Numbered from the stretch's first letter, positions 1 through 12,068 are shown. The stretch: 64,000 bases of DNA from Neoarius graeffei (GCF_027579695.1 NC_083582.1:3032878-3096877), one strand, 5' to 3'. A program made the numbers and translations. The notes: a model not told the origin generated them from the letters alone.

Positions 1-130
1 GTTTGCCCCACCTCTCACCTGGGGTCAGCTGGGAGTGGCTCTGACTTCCCCCATGACTCTGATGGATGGATAGATGAGTGAACCTGTGAACCTGTCCAGG
101 GTGTGCCCCACCTTTCACCCAGGGTCAACT
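1..130 (+). repeat. SINE tail fragments
   Basis: Two short stretches, 10-45 and 95-140, match the conserved 3' part of the local tRNA-derived SINE (ccagggt..cccacctttcaccc..ggtcaactgggat). They are diverged and truncated. Confidence 0.5.
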
Positions 131-134
131 GGGA

Positions 135-724
135 TTGGCTCAACAAACCATATGTTGTACAGTTTGGAGACAGCGGCACTGACAAAAAGACAGGAGGCTG
201 AACTGGAGAGAGCAGAGCTGAAGCTGTTGAGATTCTCATTGGGAGTGACAAAGTTGGACAGGATTAGAAATGAGAATATTAGAGGGACAGGACATGCAGG
301 ATGGCTTGGAGACAAAGTGAGATAGGTGAGATTGAGACAGTTTGGACACATACGAAGAAGAGATCCAGGGTATATTGGGAAAGAACGCTGGAGATGGAGC
401 TGCCAGGTAGAAGGAAAAGAGGAAGAGCAAAAATGAGATTTATGGATGTGATGGAGTCAGCCCTGTGATGACCTGGCGACTTGTCCAGGGTGTACCCTGC
501 CTTTCGCCCATAGTCAGCTGGAATAGGCTCCAGCTCGCCTGCGACCCTGTAGAACAGGATAAAGCGGCTACATATAATGAGATGAGATGAGATGTGATGG
601 AGGAGGAGACGAGGATGGTTGGTGTGACAGAAGAAGATACGGAGGACAGGAGGAGATGGAGGGACATTATTCCACTGTGGTGACCCCTAACGGGAACAGC
701 TGGAAGAAGAAGAAGAAGAAGAAG
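135..724 (+). mobile_element. RTE/Rex-like LINE 3' end with (GAA)n tail, interrupted by a SINE
   Basis: Translated in pieces, the stretch resembles the C-terminal tail of RTE-type LINE proteins: VTKLDRIRNENIRGT, then a FGH..RRDPGYIGK-like segment, then EDTEDRRRWRDIIPL-like residues and the end gtgacccctaacggga, followed by (GAA)n at 703-724. A SINE copy at 457-590 interrupts it. It is a decayed pseudogene. The family is inferred from the protein motif and the microsatellite-type tail. Confidence 0.55.
457..590 (+). mobile_element. 5'-truncated SINE copy with 12-bp target duplication
   Basis: Only the 3' part of the SINE is present (agccctgtgatgacctggcg to the GATGA tail). It is bounded by the direct repeat gatgtgatggag at 445-456 and 591-602. 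Confidence 0.8.
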
Positions 725-1400
725 AGATAGTTGACTTCTTTTTGACTTACTGAGATTTGGATGGGCTCACATTCCCCAGATTCACATGGATTTAGAAGAA
801 CTGATTCTAGGTACAGTAGTTTCTTCATTTAAGGTTTTTAAACAGTTTTCTTGTTCTGAAATTGGCTCCACACCTCAGGGTGTATTTACTGATAGAGGCT
901 TAAACATGTCAGTGAATCACTCTGGATAAGGGCGTCTACCAAATGGCATAAATGTAAATGCAAAGTGAGTAAAGTTTATAGAATTAAAGTGTCATCAGGA
1001 AGAATTCACTGAAAGATCTACAGCAGTTAGTTCCAGCAGATAACTTAGAAACGCCCTCTTGCAATTCCAATTTCAGGTCTTGGATACCAGCTCACTTTCT
1101 CACCTGATGTTTATTTGTTTGTTTGTCCATTGTATGACTTCTCCATCAGGAATGTTGGATTTTTTCTGGAAGGGGGGGGTGTAAATGGGACATGGACTAC
1201 TTCCTTTGTTGCACCGTTATCACTTCTTTCTTGGTGTCCAACCTGGACAGTGCTGTCTAACACAGCAGTGCTGATTAGACTGAGCTATTAATAACTGTGA
1301 CCCAAGGCTTTAATTATAAACATCAAATGATTTGAGAAGTATAAAGTCTTTCTCTTTCAAGAAGAGACTCTCAGGTTCTGACACCACCTTTCTCTTAGTT
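725..1400. other. Non-coding stretch with no recognised gene
   Basis: AT-rich, no conserved frame. A phrase at 918-960 (tcactctggataagggcgtctaccaaatg) also occurs in related form at 23252-23285 and is a common fish interspersed repeat end. Confidence 0.4.
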
Positions 1401-1409
1401 GATCTGAAC

Positions 1410-1600
1410 CAGTGGTGGAAGGAGTATTCAGATATTTTACTTCAGTAAAAGTATTAACACCACACTGTGAGCATACTCCACTACTGTAAACGTCCTGCAT
1501 TCAAAACATTACTGCCAGTATCAGAGTAAAAGTACTGATTGTGCAGTAAAATGCTCCATGTCCGTGTTGTACTTTTATACATGATGCTTTTGGATTGATA
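1410..1600. repeat. Interspersed repeat (ggtggaaggagtattcaga...)
   Basis: The stretch beginning near 1411 (agtggtggaaggagtattca) followed by acttcagtaaaagtat resembles a very common fish interspersed repeat with alternating 'agtaaaagta' motifs. The boundaries are not sharp and no terminal repeats were confirmed. Confidence 0.4.
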
Positions 1601-1734
1601 TTATTGCTACATGAATGTACACGTTGCATGTACTGTTGTCAATGTTGAAGGTTGAGCTCATTTTAATTACTTTATAGATGTGTTTGCTGAATCCATTGAA
1701 AAGCTACAAAAACATCCTTCACATCTACTGTATG

Positions 1735-2430
1735 ATGACACTTATAGCCTTTTGGGTTACAGATGTTGTATATCAGAACAGAGATGATGGCTTTCAATGT
1801 TGATGAAGATGTTAAAAATCAGGAGAGCCTGATATGTCTTGGTGGGAATAAGATCAAGAACATGCACAGTTTTAAATATCTTGGTTACACTGCTGTGAAC
1901 TCTGATGATGGACCTCATTTTCTCGGCACCAGGATTGGTGTCACATTCCAGAAATGGAAGGAACTAAAACATGACCTCACTGATCACCACGTCCATTTAT
2001 CAAATAGAGTAAAGTTTCTTACAGCATGTGTTCAGTGTACAAACATGGCAGTTATCTGCAAGTGATGTTGATGAGATCGCAGCAGTATGGCATGGGTTCT
2101 TATGAAAAATGATAAAGGGTGGTTATAAGCGTAAGAATGTCCCTCACAAGTACAGATGTGACGGTTAAAGTGCTTATGTCGAGGGGGAACTGGATTGTAG
2201 TTTCAAGATATCAAACACAGGCCTGCGCGAGATCACTAACACTCCACTGATAAAGCTATTTTGTTGTGAACAACAGCTAGGATACATCACACACATTTGT
2301 GGCATGGATAATGGGGAACTGCAGAAAAAACTTCTGTTTGACACAAGGTCACCAAAATGGACTAGGTTTGAGAATTTGCTGGGATTAGATGCCCATCAGA
2401 TACGGTGTATAATGATGTCAAAATCAGACT
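1735..2430 (+). pseudogene. LINE reverse-transcriptase C-terminal remnant
   Basis: The frame at 1763-2065 encodes an RT-tail peptide with KIKNMHSFKYLGYTAVNS and the thumb-like LSNRVKFLTACV. Downstream frames carry IKGGYKRKNVP- and LGYITHICGMDNG-like pieces, broken by frameshifts. The FKYLG element is typical of the region after the RT palm in non-LTR retrotransposons. It is dead, with no intact domain. Confidence 0.5.
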
Positions 2431-3192
2431 TTAAAGCTATAAAGCCTTTCAATGTCATAAATCGGTGAAATTTAATTCCGTCTGAAATGTGGTGATTGTG
2501 ATATCTGTTTAGTTCTGTAATATCTCACAAAATATCAGGCCATTCTGTGGCTGGGAAGTTATTTAATTTGTACTGGCGTCACTGCCATGCCTCGAGCCAG
2601 GTGGCCTTGCAGGAGTGAGTGAAGCTCTCCTCTCTCCCCGGGGAATTTTCTGACAGGGAATGCAGAATAGTCGAGGTGTGAAGGACAGCACTCCTGCTTT
2701 ATGAGTGGCCTCGGGAGACGGGGAAGGAAGAGTAGGACTATTGAGAGGGACGGGCTTCTCTCTCTCTCTCCACAAAAAATACACTTCTGTGACATTGTGG
2801 TTCTAGCTGCGAGCTAACCAGGTCAACGTGTGCACACATGTGCATCAAAAGTTTTCACACATGCAACCCGTGACGTCTCCATGAGGCTCATCATTTCTGT
2901 CAATCACATCGCAAGGCTACTAAAGCATTTATTCTTTTTGTTCTAAAGAAACATGAAAGTGAAATTAAAGTCAGGAAAACTTTAGCACAGATTCTTTATT
3001 TTCAATAAAAGGTTGGTGCAGTAAAGGGAAGCTGTTGATTATGGGGGCTGTCGGGAGGGGGGGGGGGACACCCCATCCCTACTCCCAACGTCGATGTTCT
3101 CCATCCAGATCTGTTTAATTTCACCTGTGGTCATTTCGCTCCTCTGCTCTGGGTTTGTACTATTACAAGCAAAACCGTATTCTGACTTTACT
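2431..3192. other. Non-coding stretch, no recognised gene
   Basis: Contains a short pyrimidine run at 2758-2772 and a G run at 3055-3068. No convincing frame or repeat family was identified. Confidence 0.4.
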
Positions 3193-3223
<31 letters not shown>

Positions 3224-3224
3224 A
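3193..3224 (+). repeat. (GAA)n microsatellite
   Basis: About ten AAG/GAA units immediately upstream of the large purine array. It is the same class of tract as at 703-724. Confidence 0.9.
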
Positions 3225-3261
3225 GTAGATGATTTCCTCCCACAGGAAAACACACACACGA

Positions 3262-6200
3262 AATGAGGAGAGAAATGGGGAAAGAGGGGAGAGAGGGGAG
3301 AGGGAGAGATGGGGAGAGAGAGATGGGGAGAGAGAGGAGGGGAGAGAGAGATGGGGAGAGAGAGATGGGGAGAGAGAGGAGGGGAGAGAGGGGAGAGATG
3401 GGGAGAGAAAGAGATGGGGAGAGAGAGGAGGGGAGAGAGAGAGAGATGAGGAGAGAGAGGAGGGGAGAGAGAGAGATGAGGAGAGGGGAGAGAGAGATGG
3501 GGAGAGAGGGGAGAGAGAGATGGGGAGAGAGCAGAGAAAGAGAGAGATGGGGAGAGAGGGGAGAGAGAGATGGGGAGAGAGAGAGATGGGGAGAGAGGGG
3601 AGAAAGAGAGATGGGGAGAGAGCAGAGAAAGAGAGAGATGGGGAGAGAGGGGAGATAGAGATGGGGAGAGAGAGATGGGGAGAGAGAGAGATGGGGAGAG
3701 AGGGGAGATAGAGATGGGGAGAGAGGGGAGAGAGAGAGGGGAGAGAGATGAGGAGAGGGGAGAGTGAGAGAGATGGGGAGAGAGAGAGGAGGGGAGAGAG
3801 AGATGGGGAGAGAGGGGAGAAAGAGAGATGGGGAGAGAGCAGAGAAAGAGAGAGATGGGGAGAGAGGGGAGATAGAGATGGGGAGAGAGAGAGATGGGGA
3901 GAGAGGGGAGAAAGAGAGATGGGGAGAGAGCAGAGAAAGAGAGAGATGGGGAGAGAGGGGAGATAGAGATGGGGAGAGAGAGATGGGGAGAGAGAGAGAT
4001 GGGGAGAGAGGGGAGATAGAGATGGGGAGAGAGGGGAGAGAGAGAGGGGAGAGAGATGAGGAGAGGGGAGAGTGAGAGAGATGGGGAGAGAGAGAGGAGG
4101 GGAGAGAGAGATGGGGAGAGAGGGGAGAAAGAGAGATGGGGAGAGAGCAGAGAAAGAGAGAGATGGGGAGAGAGGGGAGATAGAGATGGGGAGAGAGAGA
4201 GAGAGATGGGAGAGAGAGATGGGGAGAGAGAGATGGGGAGAGAGAGAGAGGAGGGGAGAGAGAGAGAGAGATGGGGAGAGAGAGAGAGGAGGGGAGAGAA
4301 AGATGGGGAGAGAGGGGAGAGAGAGAGAGATGGGGAGAGAGAGAGAGGAGGGGAGAGAGATGGGGAGAGAGGGGAGAGAGAGAGAGATGGGGAGAGAGAG
4401 AGAGGAGGGGAGAGAGAGATGGGGAGAGAGGAGGGGAGAGAGAGAGAGATGGGGAGAGAGAGAGGAGGGGAGAGAGAGATGGGAAGAGAGGGGAGAGAGA
4501 GAGAGATGGGAGAGAGAGATGGGGAGAGAGAGATGGGGAGAGAGGGGAGAGAGAGATGGGAGAGAGAGATGGGGAGAGATGGGAAGAGATGGGAAGAGAG
4601 AGAGATGGGGAGAGAGAGAGATGGGGAGAGAGAGAGATGGGGAGAGAGAGATGGGGAGAGAGGGGAGAGAGAGAGATGGGAGAGAGAGATGGGGAGAGAG
4701 AGATGGGGAGAGAGAGAGAGATGGGGAGAGAGAGAGGAGGGGAGAGAGAGATGGGGAGAGAGGGGAGAGAGAGATGGGGAGAGAGAGAGAGGAGGGGAGA
4801 GAGAGATGGGGAGAGAGAGAGAGGAGGGGAGAGAGAGATGGGGAGAGAGGAGGGGAGAGAGAGAGAGATGGGGAGAGAGAGAGAGGAGGGGAGAGAGAGA
4901 TGGGGAGAGAGGGGAGAGAGAGAGATGGGGAGAGAGGGGAGAGAGAGAGATGGGGAGAGAGAGAGGAGGGGAGAGAGAGATGGGGAGAGAGGGGAGAGAG
5001 AGAAAGAGATGGGGAGAGAGAGAGAGAGAGAGAGAGAGAGGGGAGAGAGAGATGGGGAGAGAGGAGGGGAGAGAGAGAGAGATGGGGAGAGAGAGAGAGG
5101 AGGGGAGAGAGAGATGGGGAGAGAGGGGAGAGAGAGAGATGGGAGAGAGAGATGGGGAGAGAGAGATGGGGAGAGAGAGAGATGGGGAGAGAGAGATGGG
5201 GAGAGAGGGGAGAGAGAGAGATGGGAGAGAGAGATGGGGAGAGAGAGATGGGGAGAGAGGGGAGAGAGAGATGGGAGAGAGAGATGGGGAGAGAGAGAGA
5301 GGAGGGGAGAGAGAGATGGGGAGAGAGAGATGGGGAGAGAGGGGAGAGAGAGATGGGGAGAGAGAGAGAGATGGGGAGAGAGAGATGGGGAGAGAGAGAT
5401 GGGGAGAGATGGGGAGAGAGAGAGATGGAGAGAGAGAGAGATGGGGAGAGAGAGAGAGGAGGGGAGAGAGAGATGGGGGGAGAGAGAGAGATGGGGAGAG
5501 AGAGATGGGGAGAGAGAGATGGGGAGAGATGGGGAGAGAGAGAGATGGAGAGAGAGAGAGATGGGGAGAGAGAGAGGAGGGGAGAGAGAGATGGGGAGAG
5601 AGAGAGAGATGGGGAGAGAGAGATGGGGAGAGAGAGATGGGGAGAGAGAGATGGGGAGAGAGGGGAGAGATGGGGAGAGAGAGATGGGAGAGAGAGATGG
5701 GGAGAGAGAGAGAGATGGGGAGAGAGAGAGGAGGGGAGAGAGAGAGATGGGGAGAGAGAGAGATGGGGAGAGAGAGAGGAGGGGAGAGAGAGATGGGGAG
5801 AGAGGGGAGAGAGAGAGAGATGGGGAGAGAGAGATGGGGAGAGAGAGAGATGGGGAGAGAGGGGAGAGATGGGGAGAGAGAGAGATGGGGAGAGAGGGGA
5901 GAGAGAGAGAGAGATGGGGAGAGAGGGGAGAGAGAGAGGGGGGAGAGAGATGAGGAGAGGGGAGAGTGAGAGAGATGGGGAGAGAGAGAGGAGGGGAGAG
6001 AGAGATGGGGAGAGAGGGGAGAGAGAGATGGGAGAGAGAGATGGGGAGAGAGAGGAGAGAGATGGGGAGAGAGAGAGATGGGGAGAGAGGGGAGATAGAG
6101 ATGGGGAGAGAGAGAGGAGGGGAGAGAGAGAGATGGGGAGAGAGAGATGGAGAGAGATGGGGAGAGAGAGAGATGGGGAGAGAGGGGAGATAGAGATGGG

Positions 6201-7336
6201 GAGAGAGAGAGAGATGGGGAGAGAGGGGAGAGAGAGAGGGGAGAGAGATGAGGAGAGGGGAGAGTGAGAGAGATGGGGAGAGAGAGAGAGGAGGGGAGAG
6301 AGAGATGGGGAGAGAGAGATGGAGAGAGATGGGGAGAGAGAGAGATGGGGAGAGAGGGGAGATAGAGATGGGGAGAGAGAGAGATGGGGAGAGAGGGGAG
6401 AGAGAGAGGGGAGAGAGATGAGGAGAGGGGAGAGTGAGAGAGATGGGGAGAGAGAGAGAGGAGGGGAGAGAGAGATGGGGAGAGAGGGGAGAGAGAGATG
6501 GGAGAGAGAGATGGGAGAGAGAGGGGAGAGAGAGATGGGGGAGAGATGGGGAGAGAGGGGAGAGAGATGGGGAGAGAGAGATGGGAGAGAGAGATGGGGA
6601 GAGAGGGGAGAGAGAGAGATGGGGAGAGAGGGGAGAGAGATGGGGAGAGAGAGATGGGAGAGAGAGATGGGGAGAGAGGGGAGAGAGAGAGATGGGGAGA
6701 GAGGGGAGAGAGAGAGAGATGGGGAGAGAGAGATGGGAGAGAGAGATGGGGAGAGAGGGGAGAGAGAGATGGGGAGAGAGAGAGAGATGGGGACAGAGAG
6801 AGGAGGAAGAGAGGGGAGAGAGAGATGGGGAAAGAGGGGAGAGAGAGATGGGGAGAGAGAGAGGAGGGGAGAAGAGAGATGGGGAGAGAGATTTGAGGAG
6901 AGGGGAGAGAGAGATGGGGAGAGAGAGAGGAGGGGAGAAGAGAGATGGGGAGAGAGGGGAGAGAGATTTGAGGAGAGGGGAGAGAGAGATGGGGAGAGAG
7001 GAGGGTGAGAGAGGGGAGAGAGAGATGGGGAGAGAGGGTAGAGAGATTTGAGGAGAGGGGAGAGAGAGATGGGGAGAGAGGAGGGTGAGAGAGGGGAGAG
7101 AGAGATGGGGAGAGAGGGTAGAGAGATTTGAGGAGAGGGGAGAGAGAGATGGGGAGAGAGGAGGGTGAGAGAGGGGAGAGAGAGATGGGGAGAGAGGGTA
7201 GAGAGATTTGAGGAGAGGGGAGAGAGAGATGGGGAGAGAGAGCAGAGAGAGAGTGATGGGGAGAGAGTTGGGGAGGGAGAGAGAGAGAGAGAGAAGGGGA
7301 GAGAGAGAGAGAAGGGGAGAGAGAGAGAGAGAGGAG

Positions 7337-7377
<41 letters not shown>

Positions 7378-7400
7378 GGAGAGAGAGAGAGAGAGAGAGG
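3262..7400 (+). repeat. 4.1-kb polypurine satellite built on gagagagatgggga-type units
   Basis: The + strand is almost entirely A and G, broken mostly by single T (gatgggg) and rare C (gcagagaa). The basic words are gagagagatgggga, gaggggagaga and gaggagggga. Longer periods are superposed: a block starting near 3748 recurs at 4056 (308 bp apart), and a block with gagagatttgaggagagggg recurs at 6961, 7041, 7121 and 7201 (80 bp apart). The array ends in pure (GA)n near 7265-7400. Long open frames on both strands (over 1400 codons of Leu/Ser/Pro on the - strand) follow from the absence of stops in this composition and are not genes. Confidence 0.95.
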
Positions 7401-7606
7401 TTGCACTCCAGACATTTCAGCTGAAGCGGTGAAAACCCTGAACGAGAGACAGGACGGAGGAGAGAACTGACTTTCTGCACAGAGAGAAATCTCCTCCACA
7501 CAACTTCACTTTCATCTTCATTTCTTTATCTCTCCATTCGTTTTCTTTCTGAATGATTTCGGAGTGAAAATCAGTGCAGTGACTCTTCAGCTTCTCTGAT
7601 TAAAGG
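7401..7606 (+). other. Unique, non-repetitive stretch ending in a donor-like site; possible untranslated first exon
   Basis: Balanced-composition sequence between the purine array and an AT-rich region. It ends tgattaaag|gtaaca, which fits a 5' splice donor. No TATA box or ORF was recognised. It could be a 5' UTR exon of the receptor gene, but no matching acceptor before 10822 is convincing. Confidence 0.2.
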
Positions 7607-8034
7607 TAACAAAGCTGCTCTTTTTATGTTTAACTAATTTATTTATTAATTAATCATTTATTTCTGTCTACATCCTGAAATATTCAGTTCAGAGACTGAA
7701 CCACAGGTTCAGAAGCTTGGTGGATTAAAAAAGAAAAGAAAAAGAAAGCGTTCAGGAATCAAATATTTATTTCTTTATTAAATAATGAGTCTAAGCACTA
7801 CAAATATTTTAAAAAATCTTTTTTGAAACGTGTTTCACTTAAAAAGCTGAGCAGAGCAGAACCTCAGCTTAGATTTTTTTCATTTTATTATAAAAAAGTC
7901 TCATACTTTTATAAAATGTTTATTTAATTCATTTTTTAATTTAAAAAAAGTATTAAATTATTATTACATTTTTAAAATCTTTTTTTTTTTTAATTCACCA
8001 ATTTTAGACATCTGAGTTGCAAAAAACATTACTC
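7607..8034. other. AT-rich non-coding stretch
   Basis: Many A and T runs, no frame, no terminal repeats seen. Confidence 0.5.
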
Positions 8035-8044
8035 AGTTTCCCCT

Positions 8045-8426
8045 GAGGCAGCACGGTGGCGTAGTGGTTATCACTGTCGCCTCAGAGCAAGAAGGTCCGG
8101 GTTCGAGCCCCGTGGCTGGCGAGGGCCTTTCTGTGTGGAGTTTGCATGTTCTCCCCGTGTCCGCGTGGGTTTCCTCCGGGTGCTCCGGTTTCCCCCACAG
8201 TCCAAAGACATGCAGGTTAGGTTAACTGGTGACTCTAAATTGAGCGTAGGTGTGAATGTGAGTGTGAATGGTTGTCTGTGTCTATGTGTCAGCCCCGTGA
8301 TGACCTGGCGACTTGTCCAGGGTGAACCCCGCCTTTCGCCCGTAGTCAGCTGGGATAGGCTCCAGCTCGCCTGCGACCCTGTAGAAGGATAAAGCGGCTA
8401 CAGATAATGAGATGAGAGATGAGATG
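8045..8426 (+). mobile_element. tRNA-derived SINE, near full length, 10-bp target duplication
   Basis: The head has Pol III-like box A (tggcgtagtggttatc) and box B (gggttcgagcccc). A conserved body follows (gcatgttctccccgtgtccg, acatgcaggttaggttaact), then the 3' part and a GATGA-rich tail. It is flanked by agtttcccct at 8035-8044 and 8427-8436. The structure is that of fish SINEs of the V-SINE/Mermaid type; the family name is from memory and not certain. Insertion copies also lie at 457, 16857, 17388, 22486, 23994 and 49576. Confidence 0.9.
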
Positions 8427-8436
8427 AGTTTCCCCT

Positions 8437-9070
8437 CAAGATTATTAAAGTATTTCTGATTCTGAGATCAGTCCTGATTTCTGGAATAAAACACAGCTGT
8501 TCATCACTTTTTTAAAATAAAATTGATTTTTCTTTTTTTTTATGAAATTCAACAATTTTAAACATCTGAGCTGCAAAAAATGTAAAAAAAAAAAAAAAAA
8601 ACAGCATTAATTATAATATTATATCAGGTTAATTGGTTTTAACTCATGATATCTAGTTTTGTTTACTTAAAAATGTATTTTATTTATTATATAATTAAAA
8701 TAAAATGATTTGTGTTTATTCTCTATTCGATTATTTTATACAAAATTTTACATGAATCCTGCCACTAACTCTATCTTTAACTCTTTAACATCAAACCCTA
8801 ATCTTCATAACTTATGTTTTAATTCTTCATTTTAATTTATCTCAAACTTCAGGAAGTAGCAAATCGAGTTGAGGTTCAGTACTGAATGGAAAGAGGTTTT
8901 ATTTTAATGTTCCATTACCATCATTAGTTGTTAAACGAATCCCCGCACATGAGCTAGGTCTGTCCAAACATATAAAAATGTAAGTTTCTTCAGAGACATA
9001 TGAAGCCAGTCGCATCTTTTCACACCACTGTGTAACAGGGCAACGTAACACACACTCAGGGGGAGTGAGC
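8437..9070. other. AT-rich non-coding stretch with poly(A) run
   Basis: Contains an A run at 8583-8600 and no recognisable coding potential. Confidence 0.5.
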
Positions 9071-9072
9071 TA

Positions 9073-10676
9073 CAGTGGTGCTTGAAAGTTTGTGAACCCT
9101 TTAGAATTTTCTATATTTCTGCATAAATATGACCTAAAACATCATCAGATTTTCACACAAGTCCTAAAAGTAGATAAAGAGAACCCAGTTACACAAATGC
9201 GACAAAAATATTATACTTGGTCATTTATTTATTGAGGAAAATGATCCAATATTACATATCTGTGAGTGGCAAAAGTATGTGACCCTTTGCTTTCAGTATC
9301 TGGTGTGACCCCCTTGTGCAGCAATAACTGCAACTAAACGTTTCCGGTAACTGTTGATCAGTCCTGCACACTGGCTTGGAGGAATTTTAGCCCGTTCCTC
9401 CATACAGAACAGCTTCAACTCTGGGATGTTGGTGGGTTTCCTCACATGAACTGCTCGCTTCAGGTCCTTCCACAACATTTCCATTGGATTAAGGTCAGGA
9501 CTTTGACTTGGCCATTCCAAAACATTAACTTTATTCTTCTTTAACCATTCTTTGGTAGAACGACTTGTGTGCTTAGGGTCGTTGTCTTGCTGCATGACCC
9601 ACCTTCTCTTGAGATTCGGTTCATGGACAGATGTTCTGACATTTTAATTTAGAATTCACTGGTATAATTCAGAATTCATTGCTCCATCAATGATGGCAAG
9701 CCGTCCTGGCCCAGATGCAGCAAAACAGGACCAAACCATGATACTACCACCACCATGTTTCACAGATGGGATAAGGTTCTTATGCTGGAATGCAATGTTT
9801 TCCTTTCTCCAAACATAACGCTTCTCATTTAAACCAAAAAGTTCTATTTTGGTCTCATCCGTCCACAAAACATTTTTCCAACAGCCTTCTGGCTTGTCCA
9901 CGTGATCTTCAGCAAACTGCAGATGAGCAGCAATGTTCTTTTTGGAGAGCAGTGGCTTTCTCCTTGCAACCCTGGCATGCACACCATTGTTATTCAGTGT
10001 TCTCCTGATGGTGGACTCATGAACATTAACATTAGCCAATGTGAGAGAGGCCTTCAGTTGCTTAGAAGTTACCCTGGGGTCCTTTGTGACCTCGACGACT
10101 ATTAGATGCCTTGCTCTTGGAGTGATCTTTGTTGGTCGACCACTCCTGGGGAGGGTAACAATGGTCTTGAATTTCCTCCATTTGTACACAATCTGTCTGA
10201 CTGTGGATTGGTGGAGTCCAAACTCTTTAGAGATAGTTTTCTAACCTTCTCCAGCCTGATGAGCATCAACAACGCTTTTTCTGAGGTCCTCAGAAATCTC
10301 CTTTGTTCGTGCCATGATACACTTCCACAAACGTGTGAAGATCAGACTTTGATAGATCCCTGTTCTTTAAATAAAACAGGGTGCCCACTCACACCTGATT
10401 GTCATCCCATTGATTGAAAACACCTGACTCTAATTTCACCTTCAAATTAACTGCTAATCCTAGACGTTCACATACTTTTGCCACTCACAGATATGTAATA
10501 TTGGATCATTTTCCTCAATAAATAAATGACCAAGTATAATATTTTTGTCTTATTTGTTTAACTGGGTTCTCTTTATCTACTTTAGGACTTGTGTGAAAAT
10601 CTGATGATGTTTTAGGTCATATTTATGCAGAAATATAGAAAATTCTAAAGGGTTCACAAACTTTCAAGCGCCACTG
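9073..10676 (-). mobile_element. Tc1/mariner element, 1.6 kb, inactivated
   Basis: Inverted termini of roughly 200 bp: cagtggtgcttgaaagtttg at the left and its near-complement (ctttcaagcgccactg) at the right. The element lies between TA dinucleotides at 9071-9072 and 10677-10678, the Tc1 target duplication. It carries a broken transposase on the - strand. Confidence 0.93.
9293..10315 (-). pseudogene. Tc1-like transposase, broken
   Basis: Starts at an ATG complemented at 10313-10315 with a MARTKEI-like N-terminus. The frame 10189-9656 carries the helix-turn-helix region and [13 protein letters not shown] (first catalytic Asp), then KHGGGSIMVWSCF. The frame 9595-9293 carries [10 protein letters not shown] (second Asp) and NPMEMLW (catalytic Glu). 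A stop near 10245 (gttttctaacc) and a frame break near 9600-9655 inactivate it. The usual length is about 340 residues. Confidence 0.9.
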
Positions 10677-10821
10677 TATCTGCCCTCTTCTACGTAGTGA
10701 AAGAGTCCAGCACAGTATTGTATTGAGAGGCTGCTCTGAGCTCCTGAGCATGTGTTCACATATTAAACATGACACTAATGATAATTTATAACAAGGTAGT
10801 GAGATGACACCATCCACAGAC

Positions 10822-11161
10822 ATGGGGACGTTGAAGATCACATCTGAGGTCCTGCAGGAGCTGCTGCATTATTACAACCTGTCCCGTCAGGAGTTCATCC
10901 ACACCTACAACATCGGGCCCCTGGTGTACATCCCCGAGCTGCCGGCCGGAGCCAAGGCCATGTTCGTGATCGTGTACACGCTGATCTTCATGCTGGCGCT
11001 GGTGGGAAACAGTTTGGTGGTGTGTGTGGTGGTGAGAAAGGGCTCGAGTCAAAGCGCCACCAGCATCTTCATCTGCTCTCTGGCCATCAGTGACCTTCTC
11101 ATCACCTTCTTCTGCATCCCCTTCACTCTCCTGCAGAACATCTCAGCCCAGTGGCTCGGAG
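10822..11161 (+). CDS. qrfpr: qrfpr coding exon 1 (N-terminus, TM1, TM2)
   Basis: This exon encodes residues 1-113 plus the first base of codon 114, ending ...QNISAQWLG. It contains TM1 (about 46-71) and TM2 (about 82-103). The donor is g|gtgagc at 11162. The reading frame stays open past the donor into the intron for about 13 codons, which is not expected to be translated. An upstream in-frame ATG lies at 10804. Confidence 0.93.
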
Positions 11162-12068
11162 GTGAGCAGCTCATCATTTTCACACGCAATGAAAGAACAT
11201 GAAGAAAATGCAGATTGAAGTAATATGAGATTGTGATACGAGTGCAGGACTGATTAGATTCTTTCATTGCTGTAATTACACTCGACTCACTTCATCAGCA
11301 TCCTCAGCGTGAGTTCCTCACTGCACTTCAATTCCACTGAAGAGAACCTGCACTGACCTGACCACGACATTACCATTCCAGTCTGTTTTGCAGACGGCGT
11401 CCTGCAGCTCTATAAAAACCACTTCAGACTGCGTGGGCTGTCAGTTTAATAAAGGCAGCAGTACAAAAGCACTTTAGACTAAAATAATTCAAATAATTGC
11501 ACATTTTTATAAAGTTACAGAATAAAAGTAGTGGCAAAAAATAAGAATATAAATGATTTATTAGAATAACAATGAAAGAGCATGACTCTGATTCTGCTAC
11601 TCTTCGTAGGCGTGTCGGAGCGTGATGCTGTTTCCGCTCCTCTTCGTAGGCGTGTCGGAGCGTGATGCTGTTTCCGCTCCTCTTCGTAGGCGTGTCGGAG
11701 CGCGACGCTGTTTCCGCTCCTCTTCGTAGGCGTGTCGGAGCGCGACGCTGTTTCCGCTCCTCTTCGTAGGCGTGTCGGAGCGCGACGCTGTTTCCGCTCC
11801 TCTTCGTAGGCGTGTCGGAGCGCGACGCTGTTTCCGCTCCTCTTCGTAGGCGTGTCGGAGCGTGACGCTGTTTCTGCTCCTCTTCGTAGGCATGTAAGCA
11901 CGTGATGCCATTTCTGCTGGTCTTCATAAGTGTGATGGAGTGTGATGCTAATTCCATTCCTCTCTGTCAGCATGTCAGTGCATGACACCATTTCCGCTCC
12001 TCTTCATAGGTGTGTTGGAGCATGACACTGTTTCTACTTCTTTTTTTTTATTTATTGCACAATGAGTA

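Noticed and set aside
3188-7501. Open frames of 1435 and 1437 codons on the - strand (Leu/Ser/Pro) and up to 731 on the + strand (Arg/Glu/Gly)
   Set aside because: They exist in several frames at once because the array has almost no stop triplets. Their composition follows the repeat, and no domain, start context or splice structure supports them.
8045-8110. tRNA gene call from box A and box B
   Set aside because: The promoter boxes belong to the head of a tRNA-derived SINE, no cloverleaf is maintained, and the same head occurs in other copies.
10804-10821. Upstream ATG as receptor start, adding six residues
   Set aside because: The M at 10822 aligns with the start of known QRFP receptors (M-x-x-L-x-I-T). 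The upstream ATG remains an alternative, not the preferred call.
11590-12041. CRISPR-like array of 40-bp repeats
   Set aside because: The repeats are directly contiguous without unique spacers, in a vertebrate intron. It is a minisatellite.
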